Assembly: GCF_004843545.1 (NCBI RefSeq)
Contig: NZ_CP039457.1
Coordinates: forward strand, 1,578,501 to 1,642,500
Length of the DNA: 64,000 nucleotides
From: Streptococcus pasteurianus
GTDB lineage: Bacteria; Bacillota; Bacilli; Lactobacillales; Streptococcaceae
Direction: 5' to 3'
Both the position numbers and the translations under genes were made by a program. The notes beneath the pieces are model-generated. The model did not search any database, was not told the DNA's origin, and saw only the letters and a program-made list of their open reading frames with translations. Shown piece by piece: positions 28,865-36,654 of this stretch. The stretch's first letter is position 1. Each line of letters starts with the position of its first letter.

Positions 28865-31144
28865 TTAATCTTCTTTACGTTTGCGAATACCTAAGAATCC
28901 AACCATTGTCATCAAGATACCAGATAGAACTGTAACTAAGCTTAAAACAACATTATCTCCTGTTTCAGGTAAAACTGATTGACTAACAACTGGCACATCT
29001 TCTGCCACTTCTGGCGTTTGCACATCAGTTGGTGCTTGTGGTTCTTCTGGCACTTCTTCAACTGGTGGTTCTACCGTATGGGTAACCACTTCGTTTGATG
29101 GTACAGGAACTTCTGTCACATTACCATCTTCATCTTCAAAAGCAAGATGGTTCGTGAAATCATTATAAACATCACCTGCTGCGATACGAACGAACTCAAT
29201 ATCAACCTTAGCTTGGAAGTCTGAGTCTTTAGCCACTTGTGCTAAGAAATCAGAATTAAGAGATACATAGAAGTGACCTGTGACATCGTCGTAAACAGCC
29301 TGCGCATAAGCTTTGAGATCTTCGCCAGATTGGATGACTGTCCCGTCTTTTAAGGTGATTGGTACAAAAGCATAAATGCTATAGCCTTGATATTCATCAT
29401 GTTCAATGTCAAGATAATCTTCAAAGTCATATTTCACAAGCGTATCTTTACCATTCGCTAAGACTTTAGCCCCCTCAAGCGTGTAATGACCTGTTTCACC
29501 GATTTGAAGCTCGCCACCATCAATTGAAATACCTTGGTCATTTAAAACATCTTTAACCGTCGTTAAAGCCACATCATACTCATTAAGATGATAAGTCGCT
29601 GTTAGATTATCTTTGAGTGGTGTTTCCACTGGTGAAGTTGGTAAGGTAACACTTGTCAAGGTTAGTGTTGGGTCTGGCAGATACTTAAATTCTTCAGTTG
29701 TAACCATTGACGTTGTGCCAAAGAGGTCAAATTCAATGTAGTTGACAATATTACCATTGCCATCAACAACATTATCATCTGACGTATGAGTGTAGTTAAC
29801 CGTTGTTGAAGACCCAACCATAAGATATGTCCCCTGTGGTGCTTGTTGGTAGCCATCTACGGCAAAACCAAGACCTGTTAGAGATTTATCCGCATTGGCA
29901 ATCAGACCTGAACCATCTGGGTTAACATAGTTAAGCGTATTACCATCAAATTCGATTTTAGACGTTTGGTCATTATCGACGTCCCCAACCACAGAAGCAA
30001 CCACCAATTTAACAGCATTACCACTATCATCTACAAATTGGAAAGATAATCCCAAGTTATCGTAGTTCCAATAATCGACAGCGATACCATTGTCAGCAGT
30101 TTTCCCGATAACAAACCATGAATCTTCTTTATCAGTTAAAGCACTAGCTTTGGTAATCGTCACAATCGCATTAATATTAGTACCATCAGTTGCTTTACCA
30201 ATATTATTTAATGTAAAGGTATCGCCAACAGTCGCTTCTGTAACTTTATAAAAAAAATCTGACGTCGTGCCATAAATCGCTGGGTCATTTGCAGTATCAT
30301 GACTTGTAACTGTTACGCCATTCGCATTAGAAATCGTTGTGTTATCTTGCCAGCCAAGACTTTGAGCTGTTTTAGCGTTAGGGTCAAGTGTCACTACTTT
30401 AATGTTTTGATAGTAAGCAAGACCTGTCGCATTAGTATCAAACTCACCTGTGACATAAAGATAATTGGCTTCATCTGAAGCAATGTTATTACTCTTTAAA
30501 GCATCTTCACGAGCTTTCACTTGCGCATTATAAGCATCAACGGCTGCTTTTTCAGTTAAGTAATCACTAACAGCTTGCTCATTAGCTTCAGCAATACTTT
30601 CCGCTTGAGCTTGACCTGCTTGATAATCAGTAGTTAACGTGCCATCACCATAATCAACTGTTGTTTCAGTTACTGTTGCCCCATAAGTTGATTGAGCTTC
30701 TGAAACAGCTTGATTCGTGCTTTCTGCCTGTGCTTTAGCACTTTCGTAAGCTTCGTTTAGGGCTTGATTATCAGCTGTGATTTGCGCATTTTCAGTATTA
30801 ATCTGTTCTTGTTGCGCTGTGACTGCTTCCAAGCTTTCTGCTTGTGTGGCATAATCGGCTTGCGCTTCTTCCTGATTAACAACTGTTTCTGACGTGGTTT
30901 GCGAAACTGTGACACCTGTATTTTCTGCGTCGCTAATCGCTGTATTTAGCTCATCACTTGCTGGCTCAACAATCGTTTGACTAGCTTCAGCAACTACTGG
31001 AACATCTGTTCCGTCAGGCACAACAGCCTCATCTGCGTTAACTTTACCACCTAGAAAAGCTAATCCTAATGCAATACCACATACTAGACCGTATGCTTTT
31101 GATTTACGGAAAAATCCATGACCTACAACATTATTATTTTTCAT
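28865..31144 (-). CDS. LPXTG-anchored adhesin, antigen I/II / GbpC-like
   Basis: A 759-residue cell-wall protein. The signal peptide contains FRKSKAYGLVCGIALGLAF (YSIRK/KxYKxGKxW-like). Residues ~60-215 are an Ala/Gln-rich coiled coil like the A-repeats of antigen I/II. About 220-480 fits a GbpC/Spa-type lectin domain, and about 490-690 isopeptide-forming C-terminal domains. A Pro-rich spacer leads to LPETG at 725-729, a membrane helix and RKRKED. Its place inside the transfer operon suggests a role in mating-pair contact, like PrgB of pCF10 (inference). Confidence 0.85.
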   Translation of the reverse strand: MKNNNVVGHGFFRKSKAYGLVCGIALGLAFLGGKVNADEAVVPDGTDVPVVAEASQTIVEPASDELNTAISDAENTGVTVSQTTSETVVNQEEAQADYATQAESLEAVTAQQEQINTENAQITADNQALNEAYESAKAQAESTNQAVSEAQSTYGATVTETTVDYGDGTLTTDYQAGQAQAESIAEANEQAVSDYLTEKAAVDAYNAQVKAREDALKSNNIASDEANYLYVTGEFDTNATGLAYYQNIKVVTLDPNAKTAQSLGWQDNTTISNANGVTVTSHDTANDPAIYGTTSDFFYKVTEATVGDTFTLNNIGKATDGTNINAIVTITKASALTDKEDSWFVIGKTADNGIAVDYWNYDNLGLSFQFVDDSGNAVKLVVASVVGDVDNDQTSKIEFDGNTLNYVNPDGSGLIANADKSLTGLGFAVDGYQQAPQGTYLMVGSSTTVNYTHTSDDNVVDGNGNIVNYIEFDLFGTTSMVTTEEFKYLPDPTLTLTSVTLPTSPVETPLKDNLTATYHLNEYDVALTTVKDVLNDQGISIDGGELQIGETGHYTLEGAKVLANGKDTLVKYDFEDYLDIEHDEYQGYSIYAFVPITLKDGTVIQSGEDLKAYAQAVYDDVTGHFYVSLNSDFLAQVAKDSDFQAKVDIEFVRIAAGDVYNDFTNHLAFEDEDGNVTEVPVPSNEVVTHTVEPPVEEVPEEPQAPTDVQTPEVAEDVPVVSQSVLPETGDNVVLSLVTVLSGILMTMVGFLGIRKRKED

Positions 31145-31184
31145 TAATTTAAAACTCCTATTTAACTTTTTTTATAAAACAAAA

Positions 31185-31206
31185 AAAGATAGCAAAAACT
31201 ATCTTT
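31185..31206 (-). terminator. Terminator-like hairpin before the LPXTG adhesin gene
   Basis: AAAGATAG (31185-31192) pairs with CTATCTTT (31199-31206); TTTTTTTGTTTT follows on the minus strand, before the adhesin ribosome site. Confidence 0.8.
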
Positions 31207-31272
31207 AACTCAACAACACTAAATAACTAGCTGGTGCTCTTGCAAACTTCACTACATCATCTCGCTTTCAAT

Positions 31273-31590
31273 TTAATCTAAAATCTGACGTTCAATATGT
31301 AGCCACTTTCGACCTTTTGACTTTAATAAAAAATCAACAAGTGACGTTGTTGACTTACCTTTAAAAATAATAAAACTACCGTTAGCAATATAACGGCGTA
31401 ATGTTGCATAATCTAAAGAAGAAACTTTTACAATATAAGCTTCATCATATCGTTTATAAGTTTTTACAAAAACAACCTCACCTGACTTTTTCAAGAAATA
31501 AACACGAATCGAATTAGACTGTGCTTTATTTCTTAATTGATATAGCAACTTATGCTTAACTAACCATTGTTCAACTACATTATTTGACAT
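31273..31590 (-). CDS. Hypothetical basic ICE protein (105 aa)
   Basis: A basic soluble protein (many Lys, Tyr and Arg) with no recognised domain; ribosome site AAAGGAGAAAG before ATG 31590. It lies between the thioredoxin-like gene and the adhesin and is followed by a terminator. Unknown function. Confidence 0.6.
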   Translation of the reverse strand: MSNNVVEQWLVKHKLLYQLRNKAQSNSIRVYFLKKSGEVVFVKTYKRYDEAYIVKVSSLDYATLRRYIANGSFIIFKGKSTTSLVDFLLKSKGRKWLHIERQILD

Positions 31591-31606
31591 TTACTTTCTC
31601 CTTTAA

Positions 31607-32044
31607 CTAATCCGCAAACACCTCCTCAATATACTTATCATTAACAGCAATATCACCATTTTTATCATCATAAGCGTAATAATCTAAAGTAATTGCTCCA
31701 TTACGAATCGTAACGATAGTCGGTGCTTTAACCACATCAAAACGACTTGTTAACGCTTGTCCGTCCGTTGAATTAACATCAACATAAAACGTTGTCACAT
31801 CACTTTGTTTAGCTTCACTCTTAATCTTACTCATTCCAGCTTCACAGTAAGGACAACCCTTTTTATAAAAAACAATGTTGACATCTTCATTAACTGTATC
31901 ATTATATACTTTAGCCGTTAAATCGCTATGATAATCACTTGAATAATAATCATAACCAATCTTTAACGGAACTAATAAACCTAAAGCAATTAACGAAACC
32001 AAAATAAATTTCTTTCGATTTACTATTTTCTTAAAACCATTCAA
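31607..32044 (-). CDS. Membrane-anchored thioredoxin-like protein
   Basis: A 145-residue protein with an N-terminal membrane anchor (residues ~12-32) and an outside thioredoxin-like domain with the active site KGCPYCEAG (CxxC). The cis-Pro loop VVKAPTIVTI follows. It probably handles disulfides or redox state of secreted transfer proteins; similar proteins occur in other Gram-positive conjugation modules. It overlaps the next upstream gene by four bases. Confidence 0.75.
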   Translation of the reverse strand: MNGFKKIVNRKKFILVSLIALGLLVPLKIGYDYYSSDYHSDLTAKVYNDTVNEDVNIVFYKKGCPYCEAGMSKIKSEAKQSDVTTFYVDVNSTDGQALTSRFDVVKAPTIVTIRNGAITLDYYAYDDKNGDIAVNDKYIEEVFAD

Positions 32045-32295
32045 TAAAACACCACCCCTTTTTTAAACCAAGAATCACGAAACTTATCTTTCGTATCATT
32101 TTCTCTATCTTCATGAACAAACGTTCCAAAAGAATAATTCCAACCATTTATATAAAAATCTAGCAACTCTTTCTCATACAATTCAACAAATTCAACTAAT
32201 ACTGCTCGATTTTCATATTCTGCAAACGGATAAACTGGACGATATATTTCACCTGTTTTATCATTAACAATCTCAATCCCATAAAATTTTATCAT
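32041..32295 (-). CDS. Hypothetical ICE protein (84 aa)
   Basis: A soluble, aromatic, slightly acidic protein (MIKFYGIEIVNDKTGEIYRP). It overlaps the thioredoxin-like gene by four bases, so the two are translationally coupled. No ribosome site stands out before ATG 32295 and no family is recognised. Confidence 0.55.
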   Translation of the reverse strand: MIKFYGIEIVNDKTGEIYRPVYPFAEYENRAVLVEFVELYEKELLDFYINGWNYSFGTFVHEDRENDTKDKFRDSWFKKGVVFY

Positions 32296-32347
32296 TGGTT
32301 GAAACTCACTATCATAACGCCATTTATCGATTATATTAATATAAATT

Positions 32348-32608
32348 TTAACTCACCCACTCACTAACTTTCTTTTTATTCATTAAGTAATAGCGTTTGA
32401 TAGTATTTACAGCCCAATTGCGTAAACCTGATGTTATATCTTCACTACCGTATGCTTTTTCATAGAGTTTTTCAATTTCATCAACAGCTTCTTGATAACA
32501 AGCGTCATAACAATCAGACATTGAACCATAAATTGATATGTTCCAAATAAACCGATTGACAATTCTTTCATATTCTTTTTTATAATAATCATCCCTGTTA
32601 GCACTCAT
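32348..32608 (-). CDS. Hypothetical ICE protein (86 aa)
   Basis: A soluble helical protein rich in Tyr, Glu and Cys (SDCYDACYQEAVDEIEKLYEKA). The ribosome site GGAGGATTATT precedes ATG 32608. No family is recognised. Confidence 0.55.
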   Translation of the reverse strand: MSANRDDYYKKEYERIVNRFIWNISIYGSMSDCYDACYQEAVDEIEKLYEKAYGSEDITSGLRNWAVNTIKRYYLMNKKKVSEWVS

Positions 32609-32639
32609 AATAATCCTCCATTTTCAATAGTTATCTTAA

Positions 32640-32726
32640 CTAATGTCTCGTATCACCACCATGAACAATCGCCCATGTTGCAAACGTTGCAAAACCAAAT
32701 AAAATTAAAACAAGTAAAAATATCAC
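32640..32726 (-). CDS. Very small single-helix membrane peptide (28 aa)
   Basis: A GTG start at 32726, with GAGG eight bases upstream, opens a 28-residue frame: one membrane helix (IFLLVLILFGFATFATWAIV) and a short polar end. Hydrophobic make-up and the ribosome site argue for a real peptide; the size makes it uncertain. Confidence 0.4.
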   Translation of the reverse strand: MIFLLVLILFGFATFATWAIVHGGDTRH

Positions 32727-32763
32727 TCAACATCACCTCTTCTTAATTTTTTGCAAAAGAAAA

Positions 32764-32788
32764 AAGCCATGAACTTTCTTCATGACTT
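32764..32788 (-). terminator. Terminator of the mntA-hepT pair
   Basis: AAGCCATGAA (32764-32773) pairs with TTCATGACTT (32779-32788); TTTTTTCTTTT follows on the minus strand. Confidence 0.8.
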
Positions 32789-32796
32789 ACATATAA

Positions 32797-33183
32797 CTAA
32801 TAATCTTTATCCAACTCTCGTTCAACATTCCTAATAATAATTTGTAAATTTTCAATCAAAACTGGAATGTCTTTTAAAGCAATTTGAACAATCTCATATG
32901 AATCTGTTCCACCATAGTGATGATATGCTTTATCCCTGAATCTCTTAATTTCAGACCAAGGCAATAAATCAGCATATCTTTCTTGAAGATCACTAGATAA
33001 CTTACGAGAATCTAATTGCTCACCAATTTGCCCGATATGCATTGCTAGCGAAGCAACAACCATTTCATCATATAAATCAATACCATAATGTTTTACTTTA
33101 TCTAAAGTATTTTCAATTTCTTCTGCAAAGCTTAACATCTGCCTAAGATAAGAATAATCCAGTTCCAACTGCTCTCTTCTCAT
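32797..33183 (-). CDS. hepT: HepT-family RNase toxin
   Basis: A 128-residue all-helical HEPN protein. The RNase motif R-x4-H-x-Y is present at Arg83, His88 and Tyr90 (RDKAYHHY). In the HepT/MntA system the toxin is silenced when MntA adds AMP groups to that Tyr. I chose ATG 33183, inside the end of mntA (41-base overlap), since the longer frame has no ribosome site and would extend the HEPN start. A terminator follows. Confidence 0.85.
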   Translation of the reverse strand: MRREQLELDYSYLRQMLSFAEEIENTLDKVKHYGIDLYDEMVVASLAMHIGQIGEQLDSRKLSSDLQERYADLLPWSEIKRFRDKAYHHYGGTDSYEIVQIALKDIPVLIENLQIIIRNVERELDKDY

Positions 33184-33493
33184 ATAGTAATACCTTATCC
33201 TTTTCAAAATTCTTATAAACTTCTTTACCAATATATGTAGAATTTGTTGAAAGTCCTTCCATAGTCATTAAATCAACTTCTACATCATCAAAAACAGCCT
33301 CTAATTCATCATAAAGTTTATAAAATGCAAAACCTAAAGCCTCTGAACCTCTTGAAACAATAACTAAATCAATATCACTATTCTCATCAGCTTCACCTCT
33401 TGCATACGAACCAAAAAGATAGACAGCAGATAGGTTATACTTCTCTGCCAATGGATTAATCTTTTCTTGTATCTGTTCTATCGTATAAACCAT
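33143..33493 (-). CDS. mntA: MntA-family nucleotidyltransferase antitoxin
   Basis: A 116-residue minimal nucleotidyltransferase with the signature GSYARGEADENSDID (G-S-x10-D-x-D, residues ~27-41) and a third acidic residue in VEVDLMT. It modifies HepT with AMP and so neutralises it. The ribosome site GAGAGG precedes ATG 33493. The pair probably stabilises the ICE or guards against phage. Confidence 0.87.
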   Translation of the reverse strand: MVYTIEQIQEKINPLAEKYNLSAVYLFGSYARGEADENSDIDLVIVSRGSEALGFAFYKLYDELEAVFDDVEVDLMTMEGLSTNSTYIGKEVYKNFEKDKVLLYEKRAVGTGLFLS

Positions 33494-33542
33494 AACTACA
33501 TACCTCTCTTTCTAGTCTTATTATAACATATAATATTAGACT

Positions 33543-33677
33543 TTACTGTTTTCCTATGTTTTTAAAACCTTTTCCCTCACCGACTTCTCCTAATGCTAAA
33601 ATATTAAGATTAATACTAGTTTTCTGAATATCATTTTCATCTACCTTAAATTGGCAAAAAATAATATCTTCTTTCAA
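33543..33677 (-). CDS. Small hypothetical protein, TTG start (44 aa)
   Basis: A 44-residue frame, starting at TTG 33677 after GAGGTGA, reads (M)KEDIIFCQFKVDENDIQKTS and ends FKNIGKQ. It resembles no family I know. It lies between the coiled-coil gene and mntA, and could be a translated peptide or a remnant of a longer gene. Confidence 0.35.
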   Translation of the reverse strand: MKEDIIFCQFKVDENDIQKTSINLNILALGEVGEGKGFKNIGKQ

Positions 33678-33735
33678 ATAAAAATCACCTCACCTATTAT
33701 AAAATTCAAAACACAAACTAATATGCTTTAAGAAA

Positions 33736-33796
33736 CCTACTAATTTATTTAGTAGGCTTTTTAAAACAAAAAATGTACAAGATTAACCTGTACATT
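33736..33796. terminator. Two hairpins after the first transfer-operon gene
   Basis: CCTACTAA/TTAGTAGG (33736-33756) has T-runs on both sides. AATGTACA (33772-33779) with TGTACATT (33789-33796) is followed on the minus strand by TTTTTGTTTT and overlaps the stop of the coiled-coil gene. Confidence 0.75.
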
Positions 33797-34383
33797 CAAT
33801 CAACATATTCTGATAATTCATTCTCAATCTTTCTTAAAATAAAACGTATATCCTCCGATTCACCATACATTTCAAATTCAGCTAATTGAGTTTTAAACCT
33901 ACCAATAGCATCTAACAATTTAGAATACTTATCATCTTTTTGAACTAAAAGTTTTTGATTTTTAACCTTTAATTCAGCAACCTCTGCATTTAATTTCGAA
34001 TTTTGGATAACGACTTCTTTCATCATATCCATTGTCTCCAAAATCTCTTTTGCACGAGAAGTGTTATTATACAGATTTTCTCTAGCCTTTTCTTCACGTA
34101 ACATTTCATTACGAATATATCTCGTATCATTTTTAATAGAATAATGTTCTTTTGAAAGCTGTTCACACTCGTCAGAAACTTTCCGTGATACTCCACTAAT
34201 AGCATTAGTTAAGCCAGTATGCTCTTTTGATAAACCATCATGTTCTTTTGATTGTGCTGTAAATTCTCTCAAAATAGCACTTGTATCTCTAGAATTCCTT
34301 ATAATACTATTCAAAACTCCAAAAAGAGCAATTAGAGCCGTTAAAAACGTTGCTAAATCCATAATCGAATAATCTCTTATCAT
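33796..34383 (-). CDS. Membrane-anchored coiled-coil protein, first gene of the leftward operon
   Basis: A 195-residue protein with one N-terminal hydrophobic segment (residues ~9-25) and a long coiled coil with a repeated SKEH motif (residues ~46, 53 and 79). GGAGGAAAA precedes ATG 34383. It is the first gene after the long leader and its tandem terminators. In processive antitermination systems the first gene often encodes the partner protein, but nothing in the sequence itself shows RNA binding. No family recognised. Confidence 0.6.
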   Translation of the reverse strand: MIRDYSIMDLATFLTALIALFGVLNSIIRNSRDTSAILREFTAQSKEHDGLSKEHTGLTNAISGVSRKVSDECEQLSKEHYSIKNDTRYIRNEMLREEKARENLYNNTSRAKEILETMDMMKEVVIQNSKLNAEVAELKVKNQKLLVQKDDKYSKLLDAIGRFKTQLAEFEMYGESEDIRFILRKIENELSEYVD

Positions 34384-34419
34384 TTTTCCTCCATTCTATC
34401 ATATTTTCTTTTATCTTGG

Positions 34420-34485
34420 AAAAGGGTATTATAAACGCTAATACCCTTTTTCAAAACAAAAAGTGACTTATTGCTAAGCCACTTT
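34420..34485 (-). terminator. Tandem intrinsic terminators at the end of the ICE leader
   Basis: Two hairpins in a row: AAAGTGACTT/AAGCCACTTT (34460-34485, followed on the minus strand by TTTTTGTTTT) and AAAAGGGTATTA/TAATACCCTTTT (34420-34450). Both come before the first gene at 34383, so transcripts from the promoter at 35306-35334 should stop here unless modified. Confidence 0.8.
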
Positions 34486-35299
34486 AATATTTCAATACTT
34501 TAAATATTTTAAAGTACACTAAAAACAACTTTAACTTCAATACTGATTTTAAGTACAGCGAAAACACCTGCTTAAAATCAAAGAAAATACAATGGTTAAA
34601 GCATTCGTGGGCTCATATCGTCGCCAAATGCCATTTACTAAAGTAAATAACAACACTACATTGCATTTTCCTTTGGGATAAGTCACCAAGTTCCGTATTA
34701 CTCAAAATACTCCCCTTGCTAGTGCTAAAAAGGCACTATTAAAACACCTTATCCCATAGCCCGTTCTTTTTTAAAAGAAAGAACATACCGTCCACCCTCG
34801 CGGGTCTCTTTACGCTTTTGACGTAAAACAGTTCGTGGTTTTTGTACAATTCAAGGAAACCAAAAGCAGTTCCAACCCATTTTTGAATCTTTCCTACTTT
34901 GAGCTTTCGCTCCGCCCAAACCTTAACACCATTGTCAGATTTATCAATCTACTTTTAACAAATTTGATGTAGTAAACTTAACGCTATACCAATTCGCAAA
35001 AGTCTTGACAAAATCAGCCAAAATGCATATAATACAAGTAACCAAACTATATTATACGTTAGATTTTAACTGATGTCAGTGAGAATCTGACGTGTTTTTT
35101 ATTAAATTAATTTTACTATACCTAACATCTTTTTCGTTCATGGGATAATTCTAATTTTGCTTTTTTAAAGCACTCTTTATCTCTTTTGAACAATAGATTG
35201 TCAATAGGTATATTGAAATAATTAATATGCTTAATTACTTCAATATGACTACTGAAAATCAAAAATTAATGGTTATAATCACTATAGTTAACTAACTAT
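34486..35299 (-). ncRNA. Long structured untranslated leader or RNA of the ICE transfer operon (candidate)
   Basis: About 0.8 kb without a frame of useful size, rich in inverted repeats: GGGATAAG/CTTATCCC (34675/34748), AGTGC/GCACT, GTTCTTT/AAAGAAC (34763-34784), TTACG/CGTAA and GAGC/GCTC (34900-34912). It is bounded by a consensus leftward promoter and tandem terminators. It could be an antitermination leader, a regulatory RNA, or single-stranded origin DNA; sequence alone does not decide. Confidence 0.5.
35005..35100 (+). ncRNA. Candidate short antisense RNA inside the ICE leader
   Basis: A perfect promoter (TTGACA 35005-35010, 17-base spacer, TATAAT 35028-35033) reads rightwards. About 16-22 bases after the expected start at ~35040, a hairpin (ACGTTAGATT 35056-35065 with AATCTGACGT 35084-35093) is followed by GTTTTTTATT. 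The RNA would be ~60-65 nt and fully complementary to the leftward leader. No frame lies within it. Confidence 0.65.
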
Positions 35300-35334
35300 A
35301 TTTATATTATATAGTTGATTAACTATATTGTCAA
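35284..35334. promoter_or_regulatory. ICE switch region: leftward promoter with two repressor palindromes
   Basis: Minus-strand promoter TTGACA (35329-35334), 17-base spacer, TATAAT (35306-35311). Two 16-bp palindromes of type ATAGTTA-NN-TAACTAT lie at 35284-35299 (perfect) and 35311-35326 (one mismatch), 27 bases apart. The second fills the spacer and the first covers the start site. A weaker rightward -10 (TATAAT, 35273-35278) for immR lies beside them. Confidence 0.75.
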
Positions 35335-35378
35335 GCTTTTTTTGACAAAAAAATAAATTTTTTTAAAGAAAGGAAAAT

Positions 35379-35732
35379 ATGTTCCCAGAACGCTTAAAAG
35401 CCTTACGTAAAGAGGCAAAACTTACTCAAAAACAAATGGCTGAAGCACTTAACATCAAACAGCCAACTTATGCTCAATGGGAAAATGGTCGAACAAAACC
35501 TAAAGCAGAAACTTTAGAAAGATTTGCTAATTTCTTTAATGTATCAACCGACTATTTATTAGGAAAAACAGACATCAAAAATAGTTCTGAATTAACTGAA
35601 ACTGACATTGAACAAATTCTCAACAATGACGTTATCAGTTATGACGGAAAACCTATGACAGAACATGACAGAGAAATTCTAACACAGGTAATTAAGGATT
35701 ATTTTGATGGCAAGCTTAAGGACTACGATTGA
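35379..35732 (+). CDS. immR: ImmR/Arp2-type ICE repressor (XRE family)
   Basis: A 117-residue protein with an N-terminal helix-turn-helix (LTQKQMAEALNIKQPTYAQWE, residues ~15-35) and an acidic C-terminal part. It overlaps the metalloprotease gene by up to 29 bases, as ImmR/ImmA pairs do. It should bind the palindromes at 35284-35326 and keep the transfer promoter off until it is cut. AAAGGAAAAT precedes the start. Confidence 0.85.
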   Translation: MFPERLKALRKEAKLTQKQMAEALNIKQPTYAQWENGRTKPKAETLERFANFFNVSTDYLLGKTDIKNSSELTETDIEQILNNDVISYDGKPMTEHDREILTQVIKDYFDGKLKDYD

Positions 35733-36114
35733 CAAACTTCTTGACGAATTAGGTACTAGAATTATTTACCGAAACATTGATAGCGGTGGTAAAGCTTATG
35801 TACAGTTAAATCTTATGGTTGTAAATCCAAATCTACCACAACAAAAACAAGAACAGATTATCTTACATGAACTAGAACATATCAAAAGGAAACACTCCAA
35901 AACCTCTTATTCTTCTCCTAACTATCTTACAAAACTCGAAGCGGAAGCAGAACACGGAAGAATAAAAGCAGATATAACTACTTATATAGAAGAAACACCA
36001 GAAGAATACTGGAATATCTATAATTTTTCAAATCATTATGACATTAAACCAGAATTTGAAAATTATATAAACAATCATCTAAAAAATCCTGATAAAACAA
36101 AAAAAGACGACTAG
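35707..36114 (+). CDS. immA: ImmA-type metalloprotease (anti-repressor)
   Basis: A 135-residue zinc peptidase (IrrE/ImmA family) with the active site LHELEHIKR (HExxH) at about residues 54-58 and a later Glu in KLEAEAEH. It is expected to cleave the neighbouring repressor after DNA damage or a cell signal and so induce the ICE. I chose ATG 35707; a TTG one codon earlier is also possible. A shared bidirectional terminator follows. Confidence 0.87.
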   Translation: MASLRTTIDKLLDELGTRIIYRNIDSGGKAYVQLNLMVVNPNLPQQKQEQIILHELEHIKRKHSKTSYSSPNYLTKLEAEAEHGRIKADITTYIEETPEEYWNIYNFSNHYDIKPEFENYINNHLKNPDKTKKDD

Positions 36115-36131
36115 AATTTTTTCTAGTCGTC
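36106..36131. terminator. Bidirectional terminator between immA and the lipoprotein gene
   Basis: A perfect 11-bp palindromic stem (GACGACTAGAA / TTCTAGTCGTC) around TTTT, with T-runs on the one side and A-runs on the other, shared by the two convergent genes. Confidence 0.85.
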
Positions 36132-36506
36132 ATCTTTTGCGTCCTCAATAGCTTCTTTCAAAGCTTCGCTATTTTCCTTATAATAAGTAGCCTTAGATGA
36201 ACCTGAAAAAACATAACTACCATAATCAATATCAATTTCTCCATCATCATCTAACGTATATGATACAATATATTCTTTTCCATCTACAAAAGTAAAAGTA
36301 CCATGCTCTCTATCAACACTAGTTATAGAATGTTCACCCTCAAAATATAATTTCCCAGAATCACCATCTATCTCCAAAGCTAATTCTTTTTCACCATTAT
36401 AATTAACACCATAATACTTCCCACTTAAATCATCTTTTGATGAACACGCAACAAGTAAGAATACTGACATAACCGCTAACAATACCGCTAATAACTTCTT
36501 TTTCAT
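36123..36506 (-). CDS. Small lipoprotein, unknown function
   Basis: A 127-residue lipoprotein with a signal peptide and lipobox LLVACSS, then an acidic domain rich in Asp, Gly and Tyr. The sequence has repeated beta-strand-like blocks (GKYYGVNYNGEKELALEIDG). I chose ATG 36506, seven bases after GGAGG; a GTG nine bases earlier is less likely. Lipoproteins near ICE ends sometimes give exclusion or immunity, but I see no proof. Confidence 0.7.
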   Translation of the reverse strand: MKKKLLAVLLAVMSVFLLVACSSKDDLSGKYYGVNYNGEKELALEIDGDSGKLYFEGEHSITSVDREHGTFTFVDGKEYIVSYTLDDDGEIDIDYGSYVFSGSSKATYYKENSEALKEAIEDAKDDD

Positions 36507-36654
36507 AAAAAGCACCTCCCTTAATATATATCCCTATCTGATAGAAAACTTTTAATCTATCAACATCACGTCCTGATAAGTGACCAATAATTTTTATTTT
36601 GACTTTATCACTATCAATTTCATAAAATCTTACAATATCAATCCATGATGGCTT

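Noticed and set aside
36523..36654. Frame reading WIDIVRFYEIDSDKVKIK and onward after the RelB-like gene as a toxin
   Set aside because: No start codon or ribosome site, no RelE/YafQ motif, and it runs into the lipoprotein start region.
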